A DNA stretch of 64,000 nucleotides, taken from assembly GCA_036006425.1 (NCBI GenBank), contig DASYPQ010000014.1, positions 62,001 to 126,000 of the forward strand, in the 5' to 3' direction. Shown piece by piece: positions 1-8,250 of this stretch. Numbering within the stretch: the stretch's first letter is position 1; every line of letters begins with the position of its first letter. The notes under the pieces are model-generated. The model was given only the letters and a program-made list of their open reading frames with translations, was not told the DNA's origin and ran no database searches. Position numbers and translations under genes: made by a program. Source of the DNA: DASYPQ01 sp036006425 (GTDB lineage: Bacteria; Planctomycetota; UBA1135; GCA-002686595).

Positions 1-456
1 GCGACGCTCGCCGCCGCGCGCGCGCTTCCCGGCGCCGACGCCGAGAAGCTCGAGCGCCTCGCCCTGCTCTCGGGCGCGGGCGGCGAAGAGCTCCGCTCGC
101 GCTGGATCGCGAAGATCGGCGACGCGCCGAAGACGCGCGAGGACCTCCTGGGTCTCGCCGCGGCGGCGGGCGCCGCCGACGGTCCGCGCGCGCGCGCGGC
201 GCTCGTGCACGCGCTCGCCTCCGACGCGAAGCTCGACGACGTCGCCGCGGCGCTCGAGCTCGCCGTCGACGTGCTCCGCGCGGCGCGGCGGGACGAAGAC
301 GAGCGCGCCTTCACGAAGGCGGTCGGCGACGCGGTGCGCGAGGGCTCGAAGGAGGTCCGGTCGCGCTTCCGCGTCGACACCTGGCCGCCGCGCCGGGCGT
401 TCGAGCCGGTCCGCGCGGACGACCTGGATCGTTCCCTGGAGCGATCCGGGGTGTGA
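1..456 (+). CDS. Hypothetical protein, C-terminal part (5' end outside window)
   Basis: An open frame runs from the first base of the window to a TGA at 454-456, so only the C-terminal 151 residues are visible. The residues are Ala/Leu/Glu/Arg-rich and look mostly alpha-helical, with no membrane segment, cysteine pair or recognisable catalytic motif. The amphipathic helical pattern could fit a HEAT-like or other helical-repeat tail, but I cannot name a family. It lies 67 bp before the probable start of the tyrosine-kinase-like gene on the same strand, so the two could be co-transcribed. Confidence 0.6.
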   Translation, partial: ATLAAARALPGADAEKLERLALLSGAGGEELRSRWIAKIGDAPKTREDLLGLAAAAGAADGPRARAALVHALASDAKLDDVAAALELAVDVLRAARRDEDERAFTKAVGDAVREGSKEVRSRFRVDTWPPRRAFEPVRADDLDRSLERSGV

Positions 457-523
457 TCCGCCGCCGGGTTTGACTCCGGTCTACCAACTCGGACGCCGAT
501 ACGCAGAATACCTGGTGCTCCCG

Positions 524-1267
524 ATGTCCCCGTCCCCGTCGCAAGAGCCCGAATCCGGGCCGCTCCAGCCCGCCGATCCCGAGGAGGCGCGCAAGATCCC
601 GATCGCGAGCGAGGAGCTCGCGATGATGCTCGCTCCGCGCGGCCAGATCGCCGAGCAGTTCCGCGTCCTGCGCAACTCGATCGTCACGCTCAATCCCGAA
701 GGGGCTCCGCGGACGATCGTCGTGACGAGCGCCTTGAGCGGGGAGGGCAAGAGCGTCGCGACGCTGAACCTCGCGCTCGCGATGACGGAGCTCGCGCGCA
801 CGCACGTCCTCGTCGTCGACGCCGACCTCCACTACCCGTCCGTCGAGCGGTACCTGACGCTGCCGCGCAGACAGGGGCTCTCGGAGCTCCTGCGCGGGGA
901 GTGCTCGATCGACCGCGCGATCCGTCCGACGTCCGCGCCCGGCCTCTCGATCGTCGGCGCCGGGACGCCGCCGCGGAATCCCTCCGAGCTCCTCGCGTCC
1001 GAGCGCATGAAGACGTTGATCGCGTCGTTCAAGCAGCGCTTCAGCTACATCCTCTTCGACACGCCCGAGGCGATGACGATCAGCGACGCGAGCCTGCTCG
1101 GCGCGATGGCGGACGGCATCCTCCTCGTCGTGCGCCTCGGCGCGACGCCGCGGCACTACGTCGAGCAGACGAGCAACCTGCTCGAGTCGATGGGCGGGAA
1201 CGTGCTCGGCACGTGCCTCACGGGCGCGAACGAGGTCGACACGGCCTCGCGCTACGCGCGCCGCTGA
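524..1267 (+). CDS. CpsD/CapB-family BY-kinase-like ATPase (exopolysaccharide)
   Basis: P-loop ATPase of the bacterial tyrosine kinase (CpsD/Wzc C-terminal) family. From the ATG at 524 the protein has 247 residues, with a Walker A SALSGEGKS (about 69-77), a Walker A' VLVVDAD (95-101) and a Walker B-type YILFDTPE stretch. In characterised relatives this domain partners a Wzz-type membrane protein and controls exopolysaccharide polymerisation and export. No such partner gene is in the window. The C-terminus (ASRYARR) holds a single tyrosine rather than the usual Tyr cluster, so autophosphorylation may be reduced or absent. A TTG at 470 would add 18 residues; I prefer the ATG. Confidence 0.85.
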   Translation: MSPSPSQEPESGPLQPADPEEARKIPIASEELAMMLAPRGQIAEQFRVLRNSIVTLNPEGAPRTIVVTSALSGEGKSVATLNLALAMTELARTHVLVVDADLHYPSVERYLTLPRRQGLSELLRGECSIDRAIRPTSAPGLSIVGAGTPPRNPSELLASERMKTLIASFKQRFSYILFDTPEAMTISDASLLGAMADGILLVVRLGATPRHYVEQTSNLLESMGGNVLGTCLTGANEVDTASRYARR

Positions 1268-1275
1268 CGCAGCCC

Positions 1276-2139
1276 CTAGTCCGGGAACAAGAGACGCTGC
1301 ACGAGCCGGCGCACGACTCCGCGCGCGGTTCGCGACACCGCGAGGGGCTTCCCGGTCCGCGCCGAGCGGATCAGCGCGTCGATGTGGCGCTTCTCCCACG
1401 CGAGGGCGCGTTCGAGCTCCGGATACGCGTCCTCGCGCGCGCGGAAGGCCTCGCCGTGCCGGATCCAGCGCCCGGCGCTGCTGCGCACGGGCGGATGGAT
1501 CGCGTGGAGCAGCTCGTGGAACAGCACGTAGCGGACGAACCAGTCCGGGACCGCGGGCTGGTCGAGCGCCGGATGGATGCGCACGAGCGCGAGCTCGGCG
1601 TCGTAGCTGCCGAGGCGCAGCCCGCGGCGCGGCCCGCGCGCGCTCGTGCGTCCCCAGGTGAGCCGCGGAGGGGAGTTGCGCAGGCCGGAGTCCTCGGCGA
1701 ACTCGCGCTCGAGCAGGTCCGCGGCGAGTCGCGCGAGATCGTGGTGGCGTCCGCGCGTCGAGAGCGACGACTCGCGCACGGGCGGCGGCGGATGGCGGGC
1801 GAGCGCGTCGGCGATCCAGCGCTCGAGCAGCTCGCGCGATCGGCGCGCGCGGCGACCGGAGTGCAGGAGATCGACGACGGCGCTGCGCACCGGCGGCGGT
1901 GCCGCGGCGAACATCGCGTGCATCCGCACGAGCCAGTCGATCGGCTCCCCGTCGCGCGTCGCGCCGGAGCGCGGGCGCCGCGCCTGGAGCGGCGTCGAAC
2001 GCGATCGTCCGTACACGACGCGCACGCGGCGCGCGAGTTTCTCCCCGAGGTAGCTCTCCCAGTGCTCCGGCGAGAGCCTGGCCTCGGCGGCGGGCTCGAC
2101 TTCGGGACCCTGCGCGGACTTCGCCGCGCGCCTCTTCAC
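1276..2139 (-). CDS. SprT-like zinc metalloprotease domain protein
   Basis: A 287-residue protein with a GTG start. The C-terminal half carries HELLH (H208, E209, H212), then HPP and a downstream HGEAF stretch that can supply the third zinc ligand, as in SprT/Spartan-like gluzincins. The N-terminal 120 residues are Arg-rich and unrecognised. No signal peptide or membrane segment is visible, so it should be cytoplasmic. Its start is 7 bp past the stop of the large beta-repeat gene on the same strand, suggesting co-transcription. The specific substrate is unknown. Confidence 0.75.
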   Translation of the reverse strand: MKRRAAKSAQGPEVEPAAEARLSPEHWESYLGEKLARRVRVVYGRSRSTPLQARRPRSGATRDGEPIDWLVRMHAMFAAAPPPVRSAVVDLLHSGRRARRSRELLERWIADALARHPPPPVRESSLSTRGRHHDLARLAADLLEREFAEDSGLRNSPPRLTWGRTSARGPRRGLRLGSYDAELALVRIHPALDQPAVPDWFVRYVLFHELLHAIHPPVRSSAGRWIRHGEAFRAREDAYPELERALAWEKRHIDALIRSARTGKPLAVSRTARGVVRRLVQRLLFPD

Positions 2140-2146
2140 GGGCGGC

Positions 2147-4114
2147 TCACGGGCTCAGTGTCAGCTCGACGACCGCCGTGTTCTCGTCCGTGATCGTGAC
2201 CGCCTTCTGCGTCGCCTGGCGGTCCGCCAGCTGCTCGAACGGGTTACCGTCCCCGCCGCTCGCGCGCGTCGCCATGATCATGTAGCGGCCGGGCGAGATG
2301 TTCGAGATCTGGAACTTGCCGCCGTCCCCCGACTTTGCGGTGTAGCCCATCGACGACCCGCCGCCGTCCGGCGACACGTTGATCGAGCCGCCGACGAGCG
2401 GCTTGCCCGAGGGGTCGAACAGCGTCCCGCGCAGCGAGCCGCCGTGCGAGAGGCGGATGTCGCCGAGCTTCGTCTCCTGGCCGTCCGTGACCGTGATGTC
2501 GTTCTGGATGTACCGCGTGAATCCCGCCGCGCGGATGTGCATCTGGTAGGTGTCCGGCGTCAGGCCGGTCAGCAGGAAGCGGCCGTCCGTGCCGCAGCGC
2601 ACGTCGACCTGCGTGACGTTCGTCGGGAACGTGTTGCCGAGCATCGCGCTGAACTCGTCGTCGGCCCATTCCTTGTCGTGCGTCGTGATCCGCGCCTTCG
2701 CGACTGGGTTTCCAGCCGCGTCGACGATGCGGCCGCTGAGCGAGCCGCCCCGCGTCAGGCGGACGACGAGGCCGCCCTGGGCCTGGCCGCGCGACACGGA
2801 GACGTTCGAGGAGAAGCTCGGTGCGAACCCCGGCGCCGACGCCTCGACCGTGTATTCGCCGGTCGGGATCCCGTTCATGCAGAACTCGCCGGTCGGCGAC
2901 GTGAAGGACTGCGAGAGGTCCGTCGCCGACGTCGGCATCCCCGGGCCGTTGCTCGTGCGCATGCGGCACGTGAACGCGGTGACGGGAGCGCCGCTCGCGG
3001 CGTCGATCACGCGCCCGCAGACGTCGGCGTCCTTGAACGCCTCGATGACCACGTTGTCCGTGCCGCTCTTCACGCGCGTGACCGGACCGTCGAAACGGTA
3101 GCCGCGCGCGGTCGGCAGGAGGTTGTAGTCGCCCGGCTTCAGCGTCTCGAACGTGAACTGGCCGTTCGCGTCCGTCGTCGCCGTGCCGCGCGAGACCTCG
3201 GTCGTGTTGCCGAATCCGAGCGCCTGCACCATCGCGCCCGGGATGCCCTGGCCCGCGCAGAGGACGCGGCCGCGGATCATCTCGCCGATCTTGAGCTTGA
3301 TGTCGCGGAGGACGTGCTCCTCGTTCGTGAAGTTGAGGCCGTTCAGCGTGACCGATCCGTACCCGGGCGCGGAAACCGTCAGCGTGCGCTGGCCCTTCGG
3401 GACGTTCGCGAACACGAACTGTCCCTGGTTGTCCGTGGTCGCCTTCATCCGGTCGGCCGGCTCGTAGTCGGCGCCCTCGTACATCAGGTTGTCGAGCACG
3501 AGCGTCGCGCCGTCGACCATGTTGCCGGCGTCGTCCAGCACGTGGCCTTGCAGCGTCGCGCCGGCGGCGAGGTGGATCGGCGGCTCCTCGAAGGAACCCT
3601 TCTCGCCGACCGCGACGCTCATCCGGTCCATCGTCGCGAAGTCCTTGTGCTTGATCGTCAGCTTGTAGCGGCTGCGCGGCTCGATGTTCTTGAAGCTGAA
3701 CCGGCCCTTCCCGTCCGTGCGGACGGTCTGGTCCTGCGTCGTGTCGATCGGATCGCCGGCGAACACGAGCTCGTAGGCGGTCGCGAGGGCGACCTGGCAG
3801 CCCGCGAGGGGCCCGCCCTGGGGATCGACGACCGTGCCGGTGAGCTCGTTGTCGTAGACCCACGCGGTCGGGCTGTCGGAGGCGGTCGCGCGCTGCTCGC
3901 CGGCCTTGCCCGGGTCGTTCGTGCGCGCGCCGGCGGCATCGGGACCCTTCTCGAGCAGCTCCGCGCCCTTCGCCGGGTGCTGGGTTTCCGCCTGCGTGAC
4001 CGCGGGAACCGGCGCGGGGACGGCCGCGGGCGGCTCCTTCAGGAAGTTCATCACGCCGAAGATGAGCGCCGCGAGGGCGGCGAGGACGAGCAACAGGACA
4101 AGGAAAGGGCGCAT
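2147..4114 (-). CDS. Membrane-anchored protein with six carboxypeptidase-regulatory-like repeats
   Basis: A 655-residue protein with an N-terminal hydrophobic anchor (about 3-24), a Pro/Ala-rich linker (30-85) and then about six beta-sandwich repeats of the carboxypeptidase regulatory (CarboxypepD_reg/Cna-B-like) type. The repeats start near residues 90, 185, 277, 363, 458 and 557. Each opens with a G-x-V/I-x-D/G pattern such as GTVVDPQGGPLAG or GRIVDAAGNPVAK and has an internal Y-x-L/V-x-A-GF stretch. This architecture is common in exported planctomycete proteins and implies a structural or adhesive role outside the cytoplasmic membrane. No catalytic domain is present. The ATG at 4114 is the natural start because it begins the hydrophobic anchor directly. 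Confidence 0.8.
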   Translation of the reverse strand: MRPFLVLLLVLAALAALIFGVMNFLKEPPAAVPAPVPAVTQAETQHPAKGAELLEKGPDAAGARTNDPGKAGEQRATASDSPTAWVYDNELTGTVVDPQGGPLAGCQVALATAYELVFAGDPIDTTQDQTVRTDGKGRFSFKNIEPRSRYKLTIKHKDFATMDRMSVAVGEKGSFEEPPIHLAAGATLQGHVLDDAGNMVDGATLVLDNLMYEGADYEPADRMKATTDNQGQFVFANVPKGQRTLTVSAPGYGSVTLNGLNFTNEEHVLRDIKLKIGEMIRGRVLCAGQGIPGAMVQALGFGNTTEVSRGTATTDANGQFTFETLKPGDYNLLPTARGYRFDGPVTRVKSGTDNVVIEAFKDADVCGRVIDAASGAPVTAFTCRMRTSNGPGMPTSATDLSQSFTSPTGEFCMNGIPTGEYTVEASAPGFAPSFSSNVSVSRGQAQGGLVVRLTRGGSLSGRIVDAAGNPVAKARITTHDKEWADDEFSAMLGNTFPTNVTQVDVRCGTDGRFLLTGLTPDTYQMHIRAAGFTRYIQNDITVTDGQETKLGDIRLSHGGSLRGTLFDPSGKPLVGGSINVSPDGGGSSMGYTAKSGDGGKFQISNISPGRYMIMATRASGGDGNPFEQLADRQATQKAVTITDENTAVVELTLSP

Positions 4115-4265
4115 GAGGTATGGACGGTCGGGTGCCGGAAAGGGATCCCTGGGACGTGGCCGGACGCTGCGGGGGGCCGTGGACGCCGCAGGGGACGCCG
4201 GATTCCCCGGGGGGCGGGATTCTAGCTCTGGGATGTGGAAAAGTCCGCCTGGGGGGGCGGCTTGC

Positions 4266-4811
4266 TCAGGCCTTGGACGCCGTGACGACGTTCTCGGACT
4301 CCATTTCGACTTCCCGGCCGGGCCAGATCGATTCGAGATGGAGCTGCCATCCGAGGAAGTAGGCGAACAGGACGAGCTCGAAGTCGACGCGGCGGAAGAC
4401 CTCGATCCGGTTCGAGCGGCGCAGGAGCGAGGGCAGGATGCGCGCCATCTCGCCGGTCTTCGGCGCGACCATGCGCCAACCCGGACGGAAGGAAGGCAGC
4501 GGCAGGAGGCGGTACGGTTTCGCGCCGGTCGAGAGCACGATCTCGCGGCCGACGAAGCTCCAGCGCAACGAGGACCCGAGCCACTCGCGGCCCTCGGTCC
4601 AGAGCGAGAACTGGCTCCGCAGGAGCCCCGGATCGCGGCGCAGGACGAGGACCTCGCCCTTCTCCGGCGCGTAGCGTCCGCGGACGATCACGCCCTTCGC
4701 GTTGCGCTCGACGGAGAGGACGCCCATCCGCCCCTGCTCGCCCGAGAGCTCGTGGCGGGTGCTCCAGAGCCCGGAGACCCGGGCCGTGTAGGTGGCGATC
4801 GGCTGGGGCAT
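4266..4811 (-). CDS. Conserved hypothetical protein
   Basis: A 181-residue protein read from the ATG at 4811. The same frame stays open upstream to 5636, but that part lies antisense to the YugP gene and has no better start. The sequence is a mix of short beta strands and basic residues with many Trp/Phe (for example RWSFVGREIVL and LVLFAYFLGWQLHLESIWPG). A weak resemblance to tubby/LURP-one-type beta barrels is possible, but I cannot support a function. It ends 151 bp before the beta-repeat gene's ATG, in a G-rich spacer where I see nothing else. Confidence 0.6.
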   Translation of the reverse strand: MPQPIATYTARVSGLWSTRHELSGEQGRMGVLSVERNAKGVIVRGRYAPEKGEVLVLRRDPGLLRSQFSLWTEGREWLGSSLRWSFVGREIVLSTGAKPYRLLPLPSFRPGWRMVAPKTGEMARILPSLLRRSNRIEVFRRVDFELVLFAYFLGWQLHLESIWPGREVEMESENVVTASKA

Positions 4812-4934
4812 GGCGTTCTCCCGCAAGCATACCGCGTCGCGCGCGCCGCTCGAAAAGGCGCCGAGAATGGGCGCGTGCAGAGCGGGTAGGCGTCGTATAG
4901 AAAGCCCCTCCACCGCAGCCCGGAGACGCCCCGC

Positions 4935-5612
4935 ATGTTCTATCTCGATCCCCTGTATCTCATCGTCGTCGGGCCGTTCATGCTCCTCGCGGCCTGGGCG
5001 TCGATCCGGGTGAAGAGCACCTTCGCGCGCTTCGCGAGCGTCGGCGTGCGGTCGGGGATGACGGGAGCGGAAGCGGCCGCGGCGGTCGCGCGCGCCGGCG
5101 GGGCGATGGTGACGATCGAGCGCCACCAGGGATTCCTGTCCGACCACTACGACCCGCGCTCGAAGACGCTGCGGCTCTCGCCCGACGTCCACGACGGGCG
5201 CTCGATCTCGGCGATCGCGGTCGCGGCGCACGAAGCCGGGCACTCGATCCAGGACGTCAAGGGGTACGCCTGGCTCGGATTCCGGACGGCCATGGTGCCG
5301 GTGTGCTCGATCGGATCGAACCTGTGGGTCTGGGTGTTCTTCGCCGGGCTCATGTTCCAGAAGCCGATCCTGACCTCGATCGGGATCGTGATCTTCTCCG
5401 GCGTCGTCCTGTTCCAGATCATCACCCTGCCCGTCGAGTTCGACGCCAGCAACCGGGCGAAGCTCGTCCTCGCGCAGACCGGGATCGTCGCCAACGAAGC
5501 CGAGAAGGAGGGCGTCGAGAAGGTCCTGAGCGCCGCCGCGATGACGTACGTCGCGGGCGCGCTGACCGCGGTGGCGACGCTCGTCTACCTCCTGATGCGC
5601 CGGCGCGACTAG
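4935..5612 (+). CDS. Zn-dependent membrane protease, YugP family (Zn_peptidase_2)
   Basis: A 225-residue membrane protein, the usual length of the YugP family. It has an N-terminal membrane segment (about 8-24), then the zinc-binding AAHEAGHSIQ motif (H99, E100, H103), and three further hydrophobic segments (about 112-133, 145-165, 198-220). Such proteins are neutral zinc metallopeptidases embedded in the cytoplasmic membrane. Physiological substrates are poorly defined. The TAG stop at 5610-5612 overlaps the first bases of a 98-bp perfect palindrome that separates it from pgi. Confidence 0.9.
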   Translation: MFYLDPLYLIVVGPFMLLAAWASIRVKSTFARFASVGVRSGMTGAEAAAAVARAGGAMVTIERHQGFLSDHYDPRSKTLRLSPDVHDGRSISAIAVAAHEAGHSIQDVKGYAWLGFRTAMVPVCSIGSNLWVWVFFAGLMFQKPILTSIGIVIFSGVVLFQIITLPVEFDASNRAKLVLAQTGIVANEAEKEGVEKVLSAAAMTYVAGALTAVATLVYLLMRRRD

Positions 5613-5708
5613 TACGGAGCCAGAGCAACTTCTCAACGATTCTCCCCCGAGGCCGGCGCAGGCCGGCCTCGGGGGAGAATCGTTGAGAAGTTGCTCTGGC
5701 TCCGTACT
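5611..5708. repeat. Perfect 98-bp palindrome (RAYT-type REP/MITE hairpin, family A)
   Basis: Arms 5611-5657 and 5662-5708 are exact reverse complements over 47 bp around the 4-base loop GCAG. The outer about 30 bases of each arm (GTACGGAGCCAGAGCAACTT and onward) match the terminal inverted repeats at 7108-7139 and 8219-8250 that bound the RAYT transposase gene. I read this as a non-autonomous hairpin copy mobilised by that transposase. It fills the yugP-pgi gap and could also act as a bidirectional terminator or mRNA 3' stabiliser. Confidence 0.9.
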
Positions 5709-5716
5709 CTCCCCGC

Positions 5717-7108
5717 ATGGACCGCCTCCGCATCGACTACACGAACGCGCTCTCCTCCGCGGTGGGGGACGAGCACGGGATCGCGCCGGCCGAACTCGAG
5801 CAGCTCGCCGCTCCCTCGCGCGCGGCGCTCGCCGCGGTGCTCGCCCGTCGCACGCGCGACCTGCGCTGGCTCGACCTGCCGGCGCAGGAGAAGGTCCACG
5901 CGGAGATCCTCGACTACGCCGCGTCGGTCTCCGGACGGTTCCGGAACGTCGTCGTGCTCGGCATCGGCGGGTCGGCGCTCGGGAACATCGCGCTGCAGAC
6001 CGCGCTGAACAGCCCGTACCACAACCTCTTCCCGCCCGCGGCCCTCCCGCGGCTCTTCGTCCTCGACAACATCGATCCCGACCTCGTCGGCGAGTTCGTC
6101 GACGCCTTCGATCCCGCCGAGACGCTGTTCAACGTGATCTCGAAGTCCGGGACGACGGCCGAGACGATGAGCCAGTTCCTGATCTTCCGCCGCCGTCTGA
6201 TCGACCGGCTCGGCGAGGCGGAGCACAAGGAACACGTCGTCGTGACGACCGACGAGAAGTCCGGCGTCCTGCGCGAGATCGTGAAGCGCGAGGGCTATGC
6301 GTCGTTCGTGGTGCCGGAGGGCGTCGGCGGGAGGTACAGCGTGCTGTCGCCCGTCGGGCTGCTCTCGTCGGCGCTCGTCGGGATCGACGTCAAGGGCCTC
6401 GTCGCGGGCGCGATCGCGATGGGCGACGCGTGCGCGAGCGCCGATCTCGCCGCGAACCCGGCGCTCCTCTATGCGGCGCTGCAGTGGCTCATGCAGTCGA
6501 AGAAGCAGAAGCCGATCGCGGTGACGTTCGCGTACAGCCACCGGCTCGCGAGCCTCGGCGACTGGTACGCGCAGCTTCTCGCGGAGTCGCTCGGCAAGCG
6601 CCGTTCGCGCGCGGGGAAGGACGTGTTCGCCGGTCCGACGCCCGTGCGCGCCGTCGGCGTCACGGACCAGCACAGCCAGGTCCAGCTCTACGCCGAGGGC
6701 CCGTTCGACAAGTGGTTCACGATCCTCGCGGTCGACCGCAGCGACCACGCCGTGCCGATTCCTCCCGCGTACGAGGACCTCGAAGCCGTCGCGTACCTCG
6801 GGGGACGGACGATGAACGAGCTCTTCGAGGCCGAGCGCGAGGGCACGCGGATCGCGCTGACCGAGGCGCGCCGCCCGAACGTCTCGATCGAGTTCCCGAG
6901 CGTCACGCCGCACACGGTGGGGCAGTACCTCTACCTCATGGAGCTCGCGGTCGCGGTCATGGGCGAGCACTACGGCGTCGACGCGTTCGACCAGCCCGGC
7001 GTCGAGGCCGGGAAGATCGCGGCGTACGCGCTGATGGGCCGCAAAGGCTACGAGAAACGCCGCGCCGAGATCGAGACCGCGAAGCCGAAGACGCCGCGCG
7101 TCGTGTAG
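5717..7108 (+). CDS. pgi: Glucose-6-phosphate isomerase
   Basis: A 463-residue phosphoglucose isomerase that interconverts glucose-6-phosphate and fructose-6-phosphate in the cytoplasm. Visible signatures are VVVLGIGGSALGN (about 75-87), the phosphate-binding ISKSGTTAETMSQF (about 142-155), the ATDEKSG-like segment TTDEKSG, and the C-terminal PGVEAGK-type stretch. The length matches the short bacterial/archaeal-type Pgi branch. The ATG begins 8 bp after the end of the upstream palindrome, and the TAG stop merges with the left terminal repeat of the RAYT element, so the gene is bracketed by two copies of the same repeat family. Confidence 0.95.
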   Translation: MDRLRIDYTNALSSAVGDEHGIAPAELEQLAAPSRAALAAVLARRTRDLRWLDLPAQEKVHAEILDYAASVSGRFRNVVVLGIGGSALGNIALQTALNSPYHNLFPPAALPRLFVLDNIDPDLVGEFVDAFDPAETLFNVISKSGTTAETMSQFLIFRRRLIDRLGEAEHKEHVVVTTDEKSGVLREIVKREGYASFVVPEGVGGRYSVLSPVGLLSSALVGIDVKGLVAGAIAMGDACASADLAANPALLYAALQWLMQSKKQKPIAVTFAYSHRLASLGDWYAQLLAESLGKRRSRAGKDVFAGPTPVRAVGVTDQHSQVQLYAEGPFDKWFTILAVDRSDHAVPIPPAYEDLEAVAYLGGRTMNELFEAEREGTRIALTEARRPNVSIEFPSVTPHTVGQYLYLMELAVAVMGEHYGVDAFDQPGVEAGKIAAYALMGRKGYEKRRAEIETAKPKTPRVV

Positions 7109-8250
7109 TACGGAGCCAGAGCAAGTTCTCAACGATTTCTGAGCTCGATCGAGATTCTTCGTCACCTGCCCGGGCCCGATCGTCGTCGTCAGCGGAACGA
7201 CGCCTTCCGATGGCCAGGAATCCGCGACGAGATGCACCCGGCGCTTGGCACCACGTCATGAACCGTGGGATCGCACGGCGCACACTGTTCGAGTCGGAGC
7301 GTGACATCCGATTCTTTCTGTCGCGGATCGCTCGCGTGGTCCGCGCGGGTCTGATCGAGGTCCACGCGTTCAGCATCTTGACGACCCACTTTCACCTGCT
7401 CGTGCGGAGCCCTACCGGCGAATTGGCCACGGCGATGCAGCGGATCCAGAACGAGTACTCGAGGTGGTTCAACCGGGCGCGGCGTCGCGACGGCACTCTG
7501 TACCGAGGTCGCTACAGCTCTCGGCCTGTCCTGACGCAGCTCTACCGCCGCACGCTCGTGCGGTACATCGATGCCAATCCGGTCGGAGCCGGCCTCGTGC
7601 CGGATCCGCGCGTGTACCCGCACGGCAGCGCACGTCGGTATGCATCGCTCGCCGGTCCAGTCTGGCTCGAACGCTCCTGGATCGAATCCTGCGTGCGCGC
7701 TGCAGGCGAGTGCGATCGGTATCGGCCGGAGGACTACGTGCGTGTCTTCGGAGGACGGGTGTCGACAACACTCGAACTCCTGGTCCGGAAGCGACTCGAC
7801 CTCCCACCGGACGCCGAGGATCCGCTCGACGACCTTCTGGGCGCCGCCCCGGAACGTGTCGTCCAATGGATGAGGCGCAAGGCTTCGCTCGCGGACGGAA
7901 GCGACGTCGGGCTCCCGGTCTGCGATTCGAGCAGCGTTCGAGCCGTCCTTCAGGCAGCGAGGACCGAACAGGGCGCATGGTCGATTCGGGGATCCAAGAA
8001 GCCGACGGACGGCTGGACGCAGGCGCAGGTCGCACTGGCGCGCGACCTCTGCGCGGCGACTTTTGCGGAGGCCGGCACCTTCGCAGGGGTGACTCAGGGG
8101 GGAGCCTGGAAGCTGTACCGCCGCCATGCGGAGTGCATGCAGTCGAGCGATGACTACGCGCTGCGCATGGCCGACTTCGCACGCGCGGTGGTCGGGAGCG
8201 GGCCCCTCGGTCAATGCGGAAACCGTTGAGAAACTGCTCTGGCTCCGTAC
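7108..8250. mobile_element. RAYT-bearing element with terminal inverted repeats
   Basis: Left end 7108-7139 and right end 8219-8250 are inverted repeats agreeing at 29 of 32 positions; both outer edges are GTAC. The single gene inside is a Y1-type (HUH) transposase. The ends are the same sequence family as the palindrome at 5611-5708. The gene's TGA lies within the right repeat. I see no target-site duplication, as expected for HUH/RAYT elements. Whether the whole 1.14-kb unit is mobile or the enzyme only moves REP hairpins cannot be told from one copy. Confidence 0.75.
7210..8229 (+). CDS. REP-associated tyrosine transposase (RAYT, Y1_Tnp)
   Basis: A 339-residue protein. Its N-terminal half is a Y1 HUH nuclease: WHHVMNRG (13-20) is the typical family opening, THFHLL supplies the metal-binding His pair (H60, H62), QNEY (Y83) is the likely nucleophile, and GTLYRGRYSS and RYIDANPVGAGLV are conserved family stretches. 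The C-terminal about 150 residues resemble the helical DNA-binding extension found in long RAYTs. Enzymes of this family cut and join one strand at palindromic REP hairpins. The flanking inverted repeats and the nearby perfect palindrome are its probable substrates. Codon choice is visibly less GC-extreme than the neighbours, which fits acquisition by transfer. Start: ATG at 7210. Confidence 0.92.
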   Translation: MARNPRRDAPGAWHHVMNRGIARRTLFESERDIRFFLSRIARVVRAGLIEVHAFSILTTHFHLLVRSPTGELATAMQRIQNEYSRWFNRARRRDGTLYRGRYSSRPVLTQLYRRTLVRYIDANPVGAGLVPDPRVYPHGSARRYASLAGPVWLERSWIESCVRAAGECDRYRPEDYVRVFGGRVSTTLELLVRKRLDLPPDAEDPLDDLLGAAPERVVQWMRRKASLADGSDVGLPVCDSSSVRAVLQAARTEQGAWSIRGSKKPTDGWTQAQVALARDLCAATFAEAGTFAGVTQGGAWKLYRRHAECMQSSDDYALRMADFARAVVGSGPLGQCGNR

